This document shows, piece after piece, positions 1 to 11,912 of a stretch of DNA of 64,000 nucleotides (its first letter is position 1; each line of letters begins with the position of its first letter). The position numbers and the translations under genes were made by a program. The stretch covers positions 1 through 64,000 of the forward strand of contig MU832020.1 in the NCBI GenBank assembly GCA_029204225.1. The letters are read 5' to 3'. Under the pieces are notes generated by a model. That model worked only from the letters and a program-made list of their open reading frames with translations. It was not told the DNA's origin and did no database searches. Source of the stretch: Diphasiastrum complanatum (lineage: Eukaryota; Streptophyta; Lycopodiopsida; Lycopodiales; Lycopodiaceae).

Positions 1-2596
1 ATGGTAAAGTCTACGTAGATTATCGTGCCCTTAAACTATCCGTAGTATATGAACATTCCCAGATTTTTTCCAAGATAGACCTTCTTAGTGGATATCACCA
101 TATTAGGATGCACCCCTCTGACGAACATAAGATTGCTTTTCGTACCCATCTTGGTCTATATGAGTTTCGTGTGCTTCCTATTGGTGTTACTAACGGTCCT
201 CCTAAGTTCCAGTGAATAATATTATGCGTCCACTTCTTGGTCATTGTGTTTTAGTTTATTTCGACGACATTCTCAGTTTAGTACATCCCTTGACGACAAG
301 TATGTGTCCCATCTCACGTCTGTTTTTCAGTTACTCATTCACCATCATTTGTTTGCCAAACTGTCCAAATGTTCTTTCAGAATTTCTTGGGTTTCTTATT
401 TGTGATGGCGTATTCGCCTTGATCCTCGCAAGGGTCAGGCTATCCAAGACTGGCCTAAACCAAACGATGTTCACCACGTTCGTATGTTCCTTGGTTTAGC
501 CACTCACCTTCGCCGCCCTCTTCCACACTTTGCCACTGTGGCTGCTCCTCTTCATGCTCTTCTAAAAAATCTCGTACATTTCTGTGGACCCCCTGATTGT
601 CAGACAGCCTTTGATAATCTTCGTCGCGCTATTGTTGATGCCGCTGTTATGTGCTTACCTCGATTTGACCAAAAATTTATTGTTGAGCCTGATGCTAGTT
701 CCGTTGGTTTGGGTGCCTTACTTCGCCAGTCCCAGTGCATCATTGCTTATGAGTCGCGACAGCTTCTCTCTTATGAGCAACGGTATTCTGTCCACGAGAA
801 AGAGTTTCTCGCCATTATCTATGCTTAAGAAGTGGCGTCATTACCTGTATCGTATACCATTTGACATTGTCATTGACCACCAGTCTCTCCATATCTGTTG
901 TCCCAACGGGATCTTAGCGATCGTCAATTTCGTTGGTTGCAATTTTTACAATCCTTTGATTTTTCTATTTTATATCATCTTGGCCGTTCGAACACCGTTG
1001 CCGATGCTTTATCCCATCTGCCCGCTTTGTTACACACACTTGTTGCCACCATTCCTCCCTGGTTTGATGATCTTCCCTCTACTTATCTCACTTGTTTATA
1101 GTTTTGCTCCTCCTGTTTCTTCTCGTTCACACTAGGTCCATTCCATCGTTGATCACCATCTTTATCATTTTGGGTCTCTCTATATCCCTAGGCTCCTTGC
1201 CTCTTCGCCCCCAGTTATTGTCTGATGCTCATTCCTCCCTTGCTGGTGGCCATTTTGGGTTTCAAAGTCTTATGCTTGTAAGGACCACTTTTACTGGCCA
1301 TCCATGAAGTCTGAGCGAGCCCTTCTTATTCGCAATTGCACTTTTTGTGCCCGCAATAAGTACACCCGTGCTAAGTCTGCTGGTTTACTTCAGAGTTGGC
1401 CTATTCCTCATCACCAGTGGACCGATATTTCTATGGACTTTATCCTAGGCCTCCCCGTACCCAGCGTGGTCATGATTCATGTATGGTGGTGGTTGATAGG
1501 TTCTCGAAGCAGGCACATTTTATACTGGTTCGCAGTACTATTACAACTGAGCACAGATATTGTTGTCAGAGATCCTCAATGGATTTCCTCGTACTATCCT
1601 TTCTGATCAGGATAGTAAGTTTACCTCTACATTTTGGACAGAGCTTATGCGCATACTGGATGTTCAGCTTTGTATGGGTTCTGCTTATCACTCTACTGCC
1701 GATGGACAGTTTGAGGTCCTTAATCAGATCCTTGAGGATTATCTCCGCCATTTTGTTACTCCTTCAGGGAAGGACTAGGATCAGCATTTATGTTTAGCTG
1801 AGTATAGCTATAATAGCTCAATTAGTACCAGCACTGGTGTCTCTCCCTTCTTATTATCTCATGGTTATGCACCCCTGTTACCTGGGATACCTCTTCCTCC
1901 TGAGGATACACCTGTTACACTTGCCTCTTTTCTATCAGGTGCTCGCGAGCTTATTTCTCGGGCCAGCACACATTTACAGCATGTCCAGCAGCGGTACCAA
2001 ACTTCTGTCGATCGTCATCGATGACATGTTCAGTTTTAGCGTGGGGATATGGTTTATCTATGCCTTCGTTTTGCTCAACACCACTTTATTCGAGGCCATA
2101 CTTCTACTGAGAAGCTTGCACCACGTTATTATGGACCTTATCGCATATTGGAGGTTCTTAGTCCTGTGACATATCAGTTGCAACTTCCTTCTCCGACATG
2201 GGCCTGTAATATATTCCATGTCAGTTTATTACGTGCTGCTATTGAGGATGATGCTCCTCGTGATGCTGAATTCCCTACTAATCCAGAGTTATTTCCCCTC
2301 CTACCTGCTGCTATTCTATAGGTTCGTCTTCATCATAGTCGGCGTTGGCGGCAGATTCAGTTTTTGGTACAATGGGATGGTTGTCCTGTTGAGGAGGCCA
2401 CATGGGAGCCTATGGATGTGTTCTATCATTGCTTGCGTACCAGGCTCGTGCCCTTGCTACACTTATTGATTCCTCTTTCACAGTTGCTGATACACCAGGC
2501 CTGTTGCATGATCCTATGCTGCCTCTTCATTTCGCGGCGGGGCTTTCTTTTGTGTCGGGGAGAGTTATGGACTTGACTTCGCCACGTCCATAACCG
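1..2596 (+). mobile_element. Decayed Ty3/Gypsy chromovirus: RT, RNase H, integrase, chromodomain, LTR start
   Basis: This is the 3' two-thirds of a Ty3 pol gene, entered at the window edge. Reverse transcriptase is readable from base 3 (DLLSGYHHIRM near 80-115; a YFDDIL active-site motif near 257-275). RNase H follows (VEPDASSVGLGALL near 685; YSVHEKEFLAI near 785), then integrase (CTFCARNKY near 1335, WTDISMDFILGLP near 1420). A chromodomain tail (LVQWDG...EEATWEP) lies near 2360-2410. The frame changes several times and stops are frequent, so it cannot be translated as one protein. The internal part ends at a polypurine tract (GGGGAG, 2557-2564). A stub of LTR starting AGTTATGGAC follows and stops after about 30 bases. 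Its tail and LTR start match the elements at 21-29.6 kb and 44.6-48.3 kb, so all three belong to one family. Confidence 0.88.
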
Positions 2597-3224
2597 TATC
2601 CTTATTACCTAACTCAGGATATGCCCGTATTGAAAAGACGACCCTGGGAGCATCACGAATATATCTCCTAAAACAAAACTTCTCCAACTGAACTGGGGAG
2701 GCATGTCCCTTCCCTAGTCAAGCTGAAGTCGCATGCCTCATACTAGAAATAGGTCCTATGAATAGAACACCAAGATAAGTATAAAATGAAACCACCTCCT
2801 TGACTGTCAAAAATGAGCTCCTATTGATTCTCAAATGCCAACTAAACCTAGATATTTAGTTGGTGGGCAAAGTAAATGAATCAACATAGAAAGAACGACT
2901 AGTTTCAAATTGAATACCATAGTATATCTTCGAAGGACATTGCTTCACACAAAGGGGCATTTAATAGCAAGGGCAATCAAATTAGCTAGTTGTAGCTTGT
3001 TCAAGGATCCAATGAGACACACATAAAAAAGAAAGATAAATGATGCTTAATGTCTATGATAATATTTCCAACAAAATAAAGAAGATATATAGAACTCAAC
3101 TTTGTGAGCCCACCAACAAGTCTTACATCATCAACCCACTCATTGCTAGGATAAACTATATGCTTGTGCGAGAACATCAATTCACTTACAACATCTTACC
3201 TCTCTCTGGGTCCTTGCTTACAAA
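2597..3224. other. Intergenic, nothing recognised
   Basis: AT-rich sequence after the LTR stub. No coding motif, RNA gene or repeat end could be recognised. Confidence 0.5.
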
Positions 3225-3475
3225 TCTAAGATTTTCTAGAATTTCCTTTTTTATTTAGCTTTTCCTTGAAAAAAAATTAAGAAGAACTATATAAAAGAGT
3301 GAAAGTATGTCATTTTATCAGCAATAGATTAAACAATTTTGTAATAAGGGAATCCCGTTAGGAATCATGAGCTATTGCAAGTAATTATCACTCTTAATGC
3401 TAGTTGGGACCCAAACTCATGGATGATGTGTGAGGATAAGGACGAACTTGTGAAAGACAACTTAGATTTTTAGGT
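3225..3475 (-). repeat. Dispersed repeat X, inverted partial copy
   Basis: Read on the minus strand, this stretch aligns base for base over long runs with 18,110-18,340 and with 50,640-50,830. Shared blocks include CAACTAGCAT(T/C)AAGAGTGATAA, CTTTTATA.AGTTC and TTCTAGAAAATC. No coding potential is visible, so it is a non-coding interspersed repeat of unknown class. The copies at 18 kb and 50 kb lie inside introns of the reductase gene; this one lies outside it. Confidence 0.65.
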
Positions 3476-4084
3476 TGCATGGTCTACATTGCTTCATCCT
3501 CATTGATAAGAATACTAGATTCTCATTTTTTTTCCCTGAGACGCACTTGAAAAAAAAAATCAAAACAATAAAATTTATAAAACATCATTCCAATCCGAAA
3601 CAACCCTAAAATCTGGAACTATACCAAAACCATCCATTCCAAAACAGGATGCAACTATTTGAGCTCCCAAAACCATTTTATGACGGCTTATAGACTCGTG
3701 CTATCAGAAACCAATTTACCATTGTAGATGAATCAAAATAATGTTCTAATAGTAATCTATTAATGGGAAAACTCCAAAAGTTAACCACTTCAGGAGATTG
3801 ACTAGGCAAACGTCGGATTTTAACACATTTTCAGTTTGCATCAACTTGATGTGTATACAAAAATCACAAGTTTATATTTGCATTTGGATGTGCACCATCC
3901 TTGGAAGTGGATTGGATCAGACTTGACCTCCTGCCTTCTCCCCTACACTCACAAACAAGTAATTGAGAATGTGATAACATAAATAAAAGAAAGTAATATG
4001 CCATGCAATGATTTTGAGTTATTGCGGCACTACTTGGCACATGTGAATAATTTTTTGTTATTAGAAAAGACTATAAGGAACTAC

Positions 4085-4323
4085 CTGGCAAGTGATTGAA
4101 CCGTCGGAATTTATGTGAGCATTTCCAAATGGAATGATTCGTATATCCACTATCTCGATCAAACCATTATCAAAAAAGTGGCTCAAGTAGTTGACAATAA
4201 AGTTTGCACAAAATGGACACAAAGATTCCGAGTATAGCTCCACCAAGACATTTTCACTTGTTTCCTTATAAGTCTCAGGACTTTTATTTAAAATTTCCAA
4301 AGATAGACTTTGCTCCAAAACTC
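4085..4323 (-). CDS. Orphan exon of a GILT-family (gamma-interferon-inducible lysosomal thiol reductase-like) protein
   Basis: The minus strand encodes about 79 residues containing VLVELYSESLCPFCANFIVN and ending in GSITCQ. This is the N-terminal half of the GILT domain: a thioredoxin-like fold with a CxxC active site (CPFC here) that reduces disulfides, in plants as a secreted or vacuolar protein. The exon is bounded by an acceptor (TTTTGTAG before GAGTTTTGG) and a donor (TGCCAG then GTAGTT). The donor falls where the family continues with the CQHGPxEC motif, so the border looks like a true exon end. The signal-peptide exon and the C-terminal exons were not found nearby. It is either one exon of a gene with very long introns or a stranded relic; the sequence here does not decide. 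Confidence 0.72.
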
Positions 4324-4640
4324 CTACAAAAGAAATACAAAAAGATGAGCATACCCAAACAGAGCTCCAATAACTAGGGCTAGCAAGTGAAAGTACATTG
4401 ATAAAATAAAACAAAATCAAGGTCTACAAGAAGATTAGCATGGAATATTGATAAGTTACAAAAACTAGACTCTAACTTATACAAAGTAGTTTTGGAAAAA
4501 CCTTCATCATGCAACATAAATGGACTACAATGTAACATAAAATAACCTTGTCCTAGCTATGTAACAAAAATAAAACTATCCCAAAAGTACGGGCACATAA
4601 TTAAGGCAACTATCGATATTTACCACACATATCATTACCC

Positions 4641-5480
4641 ATGGATGACTTGTCTCGTATAATGTATCAAATGTCTTTCACAGTTGTTGAAAGCGAGCTC
4701 ACTAATGAGATTAGACAAGCTCAACAAAGAGACGAGCACTGCCAGCGTGTGTGGCCCAGTGCACATATCATTACCGGTATTTCGGACGGAACAACCACAT
4801 CTGTCTCCTTTGATGAGGCACACACATATCTTGCGCACACCATAGAGGAGGGTATGTGTTATGTACTTATATTCCTGCCTCAGTGTGAACACGTCGAACT
4901 TGTAAATTGTAAATTGTAAATATTAAAATGGCTCACACCGGTCTATGGTGTTTTGTAAAAAAATGTAAATAGCAGGTTTTTGGTAACTTGTTGTCCTGCT
5001 TATATTTGGTACAGATTACTGAGTCTTAATTTAGAGGCTGCTGGACTGAACTCCTAAAAAGTAGGAGAGTTGACCGGCCAACGGGACACGTGTCATATGC
5101 TCATTGGGACACTTGGTCCAGTGCATGAGTGACACGGGTCGCGGACGGTCCTACTCGCTTGCCAATGTGTCAGGGTATTGTCAAGTGGCAAGTGTCGATT
5201 GTGCATGGGGCTCGCCATGTGTCGACATTAGGAAAGGGTCTGGGTTAAGTGGGTGCTTGAGAATTATGTATAAATGAGCCTAGAGAGAGGCATTCCTCAT
5301 CATAATATGTGCAGCAAGTAGCTGGGAGGAGACTTAGCAGTAGTGCTCTTATGTGTTTACGTTTGTAACTTGTCCTGTACTTTCAAGAGAAATCAATAAA
5401 GTGGATATTTGGTGCCTACATTGGTGTGCTTTGAGTTGAATTCAGATAGTTTTGTGATATTTGGTATCCGAGCAATTCCT
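4641..5480 (+). mobile_element. Probable LTR with primer-binding-site-like end
   Basis: After a short open stretch (4641-4919) that I cannot assign comes a promoter-like block: GTATAAATGAG at about 5268, an AATAAA-type signal in AATCAATAAAG at 5391-5401, and then TGGTATCCGAGC at 5462-5473. That last motif resembles the tRNA-complementary sites that follow plant LTRs. No partner LTR was found, so the left border is not defined and the LTR call rests on this order of signals. Confidence 0.4.
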
Positions 5481-5798
5481 TCCCAGGATTGGGTGGGGTT
5501 TGGCATCTTTTTCAAATTCAATTAGGGTTTATCGGATGCTAGGTGGGCCAACGCCCTTCTACAAGAGTATTTTTGAGCATTTTGCGCCCTGAAGCTTACA
5601 GATAGGAGCCCTTTGGTGGATTGCTGGTCCTTGGGCAGCCTTTGAGCATCTATTGTTGTCTAGCCTGTGTTTCTCTTTGCTTTTGCAAACATCAACGTTC
5701 CTTAGATTTGTAAAATTGTTTGTAACTTTTTCAATTCTCGTTATTTTTCGAATCTAACAGTTGCTATGGTCTTCCAGTGGTAGGTCGTTGGTGGGGTT

Positions 5799-5872
5799 GT
5801 TAGAAATAAATGACTACGCTAAAGTTACTCCATAGGTTACTTTGACCCAAAAGGTCGAGATGTGTAACCATG
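5799..5872 (+). repeat. Fragment of the young Ty1 element's LTR
   Basis: About 75 bases match the first part of the LTRs at 34,193 and 39,425 (TGTTAGAA.., then GACCCAAAAGGTCGAGAT and GTAACCATGG). It is a broken copy sitting directly against Ty3 integrase sequence, so it is an independent remnant of that Ty1 family. Confidence 0.7.
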
Positions 5873-6511
5873 GTATGTGTCTCACAGACAGTCTCCGTGG
5901 CAGGATTATATTCCTTTGATCGAGTTTGTTTACAATAGTAGAAAACATTATGCTACAGGTTATAGTCCATATATGCTTATGTACAATTTTCAACCTAGAT
6001 CTCCAGTTAATGTTGAGACTAAATCTATTAAGATCTAGAAATTCGTTGATTTCCTGCATGATATGCAAGAAATGTTGCAATTAGCACATGATAGTATCCG
6101 TAGTGCTCATGATAGAGCTAAGCACTATGCTGATCTTAAGAGATCTCCCAAAGATTTTAAAGTTGATGACTGGGTATATCTTAGAATGCCAAAAGATTCT
6201 AGGACTATGCATACTTGAAAGCATTATAAATTGTCTACCAGATATTGTGGACCGTTTTGGATTATAAAGAAAATTGGTTCTTCAAAAGAAGTCTATTGCT
6301 CTTCCAGTGCTTTATGTAAGTCGGTTGAAATTAAGTTTACATAAAGGTGATACAATTGGATATGATGAAGATCTTATCCATTTGAAAGATTTATCATTAT
6401 TATACCTTTGGAACCAGAAAGATGACAATTCATGGGAAAGAGTTGAAAGCACAAAGAAAAATTTCCCTATATACCACTTTTGAGGACAGAAGTAGTTCAA
6501 GGGGGGAAGAA
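5873..6511 (+). pseudogene. Ty3 integrase C-terminal fragment and polypurine tract
   Basis: The + strand reads through the end of a Ty3 integrase: an SPWQDYIPLIEFVYN block near 5893, HDRAKHYADLKR near 6108, DWVYLRMPK near 6168 and YVSRLKLSLHKGD near 6314. Several stops and shifts interrupt it. A polypurine tract (TCAAGGGGGGAAGAA, 6497-6511) closes the internal region directly before an LTR. The rest of pol and the other LTR are absent. This lineage differs from the chromovirus at the window start. Confidence 0.75.
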
Positions 6512-6955
6512 TGTTATGTCCATGTCCAATTCAGAGAATTCGGAATGATCTTTGACGTGGATATTCAGCACTCCACTGTACGACTATACGAGCATATTAG
6601 TTACGCCTCATCATTCCAAACTAGGCCATAAATGTAATTAATAGCCTTGTGAGGGCCTAGGCACTCCAATCAGGACATGTGGCGCAGTGCATGGTGATTG
6701 ACGGCTTTTATGCATGCAAAGGGGATCAAAAGCAATTGAATATGAATTTAGTAAAGGATCAGGGTTCTAGAAGGAATCTTCCTAGGCTCTAGGGGTATAT
6801 ATACCTACAGAAACTAGCCCTTATCCACTTCCAAATTCCATTTTTTAGTGCTAGAAACCTCTCCTCTCTTCTATTCAGTCATTGTGGCTCGGGGGTGAAG
6901 CTGATTGAGGTTTGATCTTCAGTTTCTACTTGGTTGGCGGTTTGACTCCACAACA
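6512..6955 (+). repeat. 3' LTR of the truncated Ty3 element
   Basis: Starts TGTTATGTCC right after the polypurine tract. A TATA-like GTATATATACC lies near 6793, and the stretch probably ends ...CACAACA at 6955. The right end is inferred only from the TG/CA rule. The LTR at 59,756-60,227 on the opposite strand has a similar start and polypurine tract, suggesting a related family. Confidence 0.6.
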
Positions 6956-7078
6956 CTCCTTTGGCATATGCAACATGATCTTAAGGATCTACACTTGGCA
7001 ATCTTTATAAAAAGACTTAAGGCAACTGGCTTGTTGCTTTCATTGGGAATTCCCAAAAGAAAGTAGGGAAGTATTTCC

Positions 7079-7560
7079 ATGGTTTTTGTGGTTGGACTTC
7101 CTCAGACAAGGAAACAAAATGATGCCATATGGGTAGTAGTTGACAGGCTATCAAAGATGGCGCAGTTCATTCCAACTAAGATGAGTGTCAAAGCTTCAAA
7201 ACTTGCTCAGCTTTTCAAGGAGAAGTTGTTCAGGTTATTTAGTTTGCCGAATGACATTGTTAGTGATCGGGATTTAAAAATCACTGCAAATTTTGGCAAG
7301 CAATCTTCGAGAAATTGGAGACCACCTTGAGACTAGGTTCATTAGATCATCCGAAATTAGATGGCTAGACTGAATGGACTAACTAGTCTTTGGAAGATAT
7401 GCTTTGTGCATACATTTCCAAGAGACGGTCGGACTGGGAAAGGTGCCTCCCAACAACTAACTTTGTGTATACCAGTGCAAAGGTTCAGAGTCCCCACTAC
7501 CCTATTTGGACAAGGAGCACCAAAGACCTGATTGCTATAAATTCCAAGCTTGTATAGCAA
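7079..7560 (+). pseudogene. Ty3 integrase core fragment
   Basis: Reads VVVDRLSKMAQFIP near 7134 and LPNDIVSDRDLKI near 7246, then RSDWERCLPTTNFVY after an in-frame stop. These are the second catalytic Asp region and following part of a plant Ty3 integrase core. The first Asp region is cut away on the left and the frame breaks near 7320. It follows the LTR above and may be a separate insertion. Confidence 0.75.
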
Positions 7561-8824
7561 ATGATTGGCATTACAAGTGCATAGAAGACCAGTTCTTGAG
7601 GCTTTTCCACCAACAACAGTTCCATATTAGAAATTCCTAAGGCTCTACATAGAAAAGGTAACAAACCTATACGAAAATTGACTAATCAAGTAAGGCCAGT
7701 GACTGGAAAGAATTATGGTATTCTACAGGTTTAGCAAAAAGCTTGATTGCAGATAGCATATTACCAACTTAGAACTCCACTTTCCATAATATAAAGACTA
7801 CCTGAAAAGCAGACAAAAGCTCAAATTACGAATTTAGGCACAGGGATTGCAATAATGGACAAATGACTAGCCTCCTCTTTCTGCTAATGAACTAAAAGCA
7901 ATTGTCCAAAATCAAGAAACCACAAAAAAGTGCGTTCGTGAATCTCAACCGTGAGAATAGAAATGAATAATAGGATTGATGAGGCCTCATTTTTTGTACC
8001 AGAATCAGAATGATCCGATGAAAAACAAGTTTCAGCTTGCACGAGAATGAGCAGTATCCCAAATAGAAACCAGTTTTTTGGAAATTCCATCGCTAAAGCT
8101 CTCTTGCGCTTTCCAAAACCAGAAATCAGCATCAAAAAACAACAAATCATTCATTCTCAGTTCTCCAATTATCAGATTTGACTTTCAGGCTTGGAATCTG
8201 AAGGGCACAGCCTCTTTTCAGGCTGAAGGGTAATGATTCAGGTCTCTTGCCTTTCAAATGAAATGTAGAGAGTTTTTCAAGCCCTTCACAACACGTCTTG
8301 TGGAAAATCCGCAGAGGGATTTAATTTTCAGAACGAAATTTGACTTGTTCGCTGAACAGAAGGTAAAAGTGGTCCTCGGTGAATTTTTTATGCCTTTCCT
8401 TGAAAGGTAAAGAAAGACCCTTGAAATGCATGGCAGCTTGCAAATTTATCAAGAGTGACTACAACATGGGATGGGGTGCACTTATCTTGGAGTCACTTGT
8501 GCTTTTGAGCCTTGTGTCACATCCACACTCTTTTTCTTTTTTTTGGTCGTGTGGAGAGCCACACCATAGGGCAGCCAGAAGCATAATCCCATAAGCAAAA
8601 AGTAGCATCATCGAGTCGTTGATAAAGCTAAAAATTGAAAAGCTATCTCCTATTTATGTAGTGCTCGAGAAAGTTGCGTCGATGCTCGATGGTGTGCACT
8701 GGAAAAATTGGCTCCGATGCCAGTGAAATGATGCTGATGCCCACAGGAAATTCGTGCTACCCTGCACCAGTGCTCTCAAAAATGGTGTCGTTGCTCAAGG
8801 GAAAATGCTTCTTGGTTTCCAAGG
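7561..8824. other. Relic sequence, nothing recognised
   Basis: No recognisable coding motif or repeat border. Several short open frames exist on both strands, but none carries a family motif. Confidence 0.45.
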
Positions 8825-8890
8825 GGAGGCTCGAACCTGGGACCAAAGAAACTTTGGATGCCAAGCTAACCAGTTGAGCCAACCCCGTTG
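8825..8890 (-). repeat. tRNA-derived SINE-like head (A and B boxes)
   Basis: On the minus strand TGGCTCAACTGG (8869-8880) fits the pol III A box. GGTTCGAGCC (8827-8836) fits the B box about 33 bases downstream, with tRNA-like sequence between them. The spacer forms a CCAAAG/CTTTGG hairpin instead of a 7-base anticodon loop, and I see no matching acceptor stem. I therefore read it as the head of a tRNA-derived SINE and not a working tRNA gene. The tail and target duplications were not identified. Confidence 0.45.
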
Positions 8891-9617
8891 GGTGCTCAAG
8901 GGAAAATGGCGTCGGTACCTATGAAACGCATCTAAATGGGCAAGGCCCTTGCAGCATCACCACATGGTGCATTCCTAGTGGGCCGAGCCCCCAATCACTC
9001 ACACGCAAGATTTCATGCCTTTTGGAAAATGCCCTTAAAAACCTAAAGGCCAAGTTTTCAAATTTGCATTTTAGCACTTAGTTTTAGGTTTGTAGGTTAT
9101 TCACTTTTCATACATAGTTTAAGTCATAAATCGTAAGTTGAAGGTTTTATTCTAATCTTTTACAAACTTCATTTGAATGTTGTAGGTTATGTTAAAGGTT
9201 GGGTTGAATTTGGGCGTTGCAAGCGAGACTTTTTAAACCAAGTCGTGTTGGCTACTTGAACCTCTATCCTCAAGCATTGAACCGAAAGAACTAGCAATTT
9301 CTAGCAACCAAAGAGTGCTCTCAAGCACCCATCGCCCTTAGATTTGGGCAGGAGCTCCCCCTACCGTGGTAATCATTATCGCTTATCTACTCATCCCCTA
9401 CTTGGTGCACCATCTTGGATCTCTTGAGAAGCCTACCACGTTCATTGTCGAGTTCCAAGTTGTAATTGAATGGAAGTAGCAAAGAGCAAAGATTTGAGAG
9501 CTCAATAGTTCAAGAAACATCATCATACAAAAGCTAAAAGAGAAAGTAAGGCCAACTTAGCCCAAACCTTCTAGAGACAAGACTAGTGCACTTACAATTT
9601 ATCCTATCATATGATAC
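8891..9617. other. Relic sequence, nothing recognised
   Basis: May include the body of the SINE-like element on the left. No gene or border seen. Confidence 0.4.
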
Positions 9618-10090
9618 CTACATCCTGACCATAAACCAGTTGGAAAGGTGTCTGATTAGGCTGCCCTTGTATGCTTTCTTGAATGCCCACATAACAGCAT
9701 GTAATTTATGTTCCCAATCAGATCTGCTAGCTTCAACTATTTTCGTGATGATGCTACACAAGATCTTATTGGATGATTTAGCTTGCCCATTACCACGGGG
9801 ATAATACGGTATGCTGAACCGATGGATCACGAAAAATTCTTCCAATAAGACCTTGATGGTCTCATTAATGAAATGACTATCTCAATAAGGCATTTGAAGC
9901 GCACATTGATATTTTTATATATAAGAACTTGGCAGTAGTCTTGGCATCAGCCACTCTGACGGCCTTGGCTTCTACCCATTTGGTTAGATAATGTGTAGCC
10001 ACGATGATATATCGGGCTTGAGAGCTTCTTGTTGCTGGGTGGATAGGACCAATATTGTCCAATCACCACTTTCCGAATGTTGCCTGAGCC
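9618..10090 (-). pseudogene. Ty3 (Tat/Athila-type) integrase fragment
   Basis: Minus-strand reading gives IGPIHPATRSSQARYIIVA then HYLTKWVEAKAV (first catalytic Asp position, DYLTKW in most relatives, here HYLTKW) and PYYPRGNGQAKSSNKIL (the Glu position, usually GQAESSN, here K). Two of the three catalytic residues are therefore altered, and the frame breaks near 9880. The PATxxSQARYIIVATDY style is typical of the non-chromodomain Tat/Athila branch of plant Ty3 elements. Confidence 0.8.
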
Positions 10091-10819
10091 ATGACTAGAT
10101 GTAACAAATCGAAATTAGTTCTAGCATTTCCTTAAGTATTCATCTGTATCATTGTGAATTGTTGACCCAACATCCCGACTGTAGTTAACACTACATCCAT
10201 TAACCCTAATCCAATTAACACTACAATCCACAATACGATAGATGCAGAACATACAATCCCAATAATACTCAAATCTAGCAGTTAGCAAATATAACAAAAG
10301 CATGAGAGATGAAGGAAAAGAGATAGAGAACAAGAACATTCATAATCCATTCCATAAGAGGCTCAACCGCTTGTATTGAAATGAAGAGAGAACATGGTTT
10401 ACAAACTTGAGTAGGCCTCTCTTTTTAGTAGAGAGGAGGGCCTTTGCCTCAAAATCCTATTGGCCAATTCTTACCTCCCTAACTATTCAAATTTAAAATA
10501 GTGTAGGAACTCATTCAATAATTGGAGGGAACTAATTCAAAATTGAAATTTGGTGAGAATCCCAAATTTATTCACTAACTTGACATGTAGGGTAAATTGG
10601 GTTTTGCATATGCTTTGATTTATGCAATTAACAAAAAAGAAGAAGAAGCTTTCCCTTGATCCATCTTTTGGCCTACTTGTAGCTAGCATGTTTTACTTTT
10701 TTTCTTCCAAACTTGAATGTGCAATGCAAGTATTGTTCATTGGCCTTCTGCAAAAAATAATTTGAGCTATTGAGATAACAGTAGTGGTTTCCAAAAGAAT
10801 TCCTTTTTAGTTGAGTGCA
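10091..10819. other. Possible LTR remnant, unassigned
   Basis: Low-complexity AT-rich stretch without coding motifs. On the minus strand it precedes the Tat-type integrase fragment and could be part of that element, but no LTR ends or primer site can be shown. Confidence 0.3.
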
Positions 10820-10839
10820 TGCTATGTCCTGTATGTGTA

Positions 10840-11912
10840 TTAGGTCTAGCCCATACCGTAGGATAGCCCTAAACCCAAATAGGCCTCAAGTCCCCATTTA
10901 ATTTCAAGGCACTTCCTCATGCAAGAATGGTTGTGGGTGATGCCTATATTGGGTACTGTAGCTATGCATGGAGAGGGATTATCATGTAAGGAGAATTTGC
11001 ATGTCATACAAAGGCTAGGATTTGGGAGAATATATCTATACCCTCACCCCTCTTGTGTTGACATTATTCAAAGTATTGATGATCCACCAACTTCTCTATG
11101 CCCTGACTATTGTCGTATCTTCTATAGGGTTCTTGCCACAATCCATTCTCTTGTGTGCCTATCATGGATCACATGGAATTCTTAAGAGAATTGGATCTCT
11201 AACTTATAAGTTGGGTCTTCCTAAAGGTGTTAGAGCACATCCCGCATTTCATGTAAGCCAGTTGAAACGCAGTTTACATGAATGAGACACTTTAGCAGTG
11301 GAAGGTTATCTCCTTGAAGGTATATTTTAGAGAACTCCTTTAAAATTTGAAAAGATTTTGGATGTCTGGCAAAAGCAATTGAGAAATCACTTGGTAACCG
11401 AACTTTTGGTTCATTGGAAAGGGAATTCTAGTGATAAGGATTCTTGGGATCATGCTCATTCATTAAGGAAGAAAATTTTCTCATTTTTCATTCTAAGGTC
11501 ATTATTGAAATAAGGGGTAAAGAATGTTGTCCTTGAATGTGTCTAGTTGGGAATTGGGCCTAGCCTATACCGTAGGGTAGCCCTTAATCCAAAATAGGCC
11601 TTTTGTCCCTATTTGGTTGAGGCACAGCCACGTGCAAGAGTGGCTACGGGTGATGACTACATTGGGAACTATAGCTATGCATGGAGAGGGATTATCCTAT
11701 AAGGAGAATTTGCAAGGAATTGGGAGATTATATTTCTACCTTCACCCCTACCTGTGTTGACATTATTTTGAGTATTGACAATCGATCAACCTCTTCTAGC
11801 TACCGTAGTATTTTCTATAGGAATCAGCTTGGGGGCATTCAGCCATACGCTAGACGATTGAATGGGTGGTTCTTGTTAGAACCCATTCACTTGTGTACTC
11901 ATCTCCTATCTA
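10840..11912 (+). mobile_element. Miniature Ty3 deletion derivative: LTR, integrase tail, LTR
   Basis: Two direct repeats of roughly 330-390 bases (about 10,840-11,165 and 11,526-11,912) share GCCCATACCGTAGG-like and AGCTATGCATGGAGAGGGAT blocks. Between them lies only the end of Ty3 pol: FHVSQLKRSLHE near 11,250 and a chromodomain-like LLVHWKGN..DSWD near 11,410. A polypurine tract (AATAAGGGGTAAAGAA) stands before the second repeat, which starts TGTTGTCC. The first LTR joins directly to the integrase tail, so one large deletion removed everything from primer site to integrase core. Confidence 0.7.

Noticed and set aside
2565-2596. Hairpin GTTATGGAC...GTCCATAAC at the LTR stub considered as a terminator or site-specific element
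   Set aside because: It is explained by the LTR start plus a truncation; sister LTRs have only a shorter inverted match.
4635-4919. Overlapping ORFs on both strands considered as a gene or Ty3 integrase N-terminus
   Set aside because: No zinc finger (HHCC) or other diagnostic residues are visible.
8825-8890. Possible functional tRNA gene
   Set aside because: Boxes A and B are present but the anticodon arm and acceptor stem do not form.
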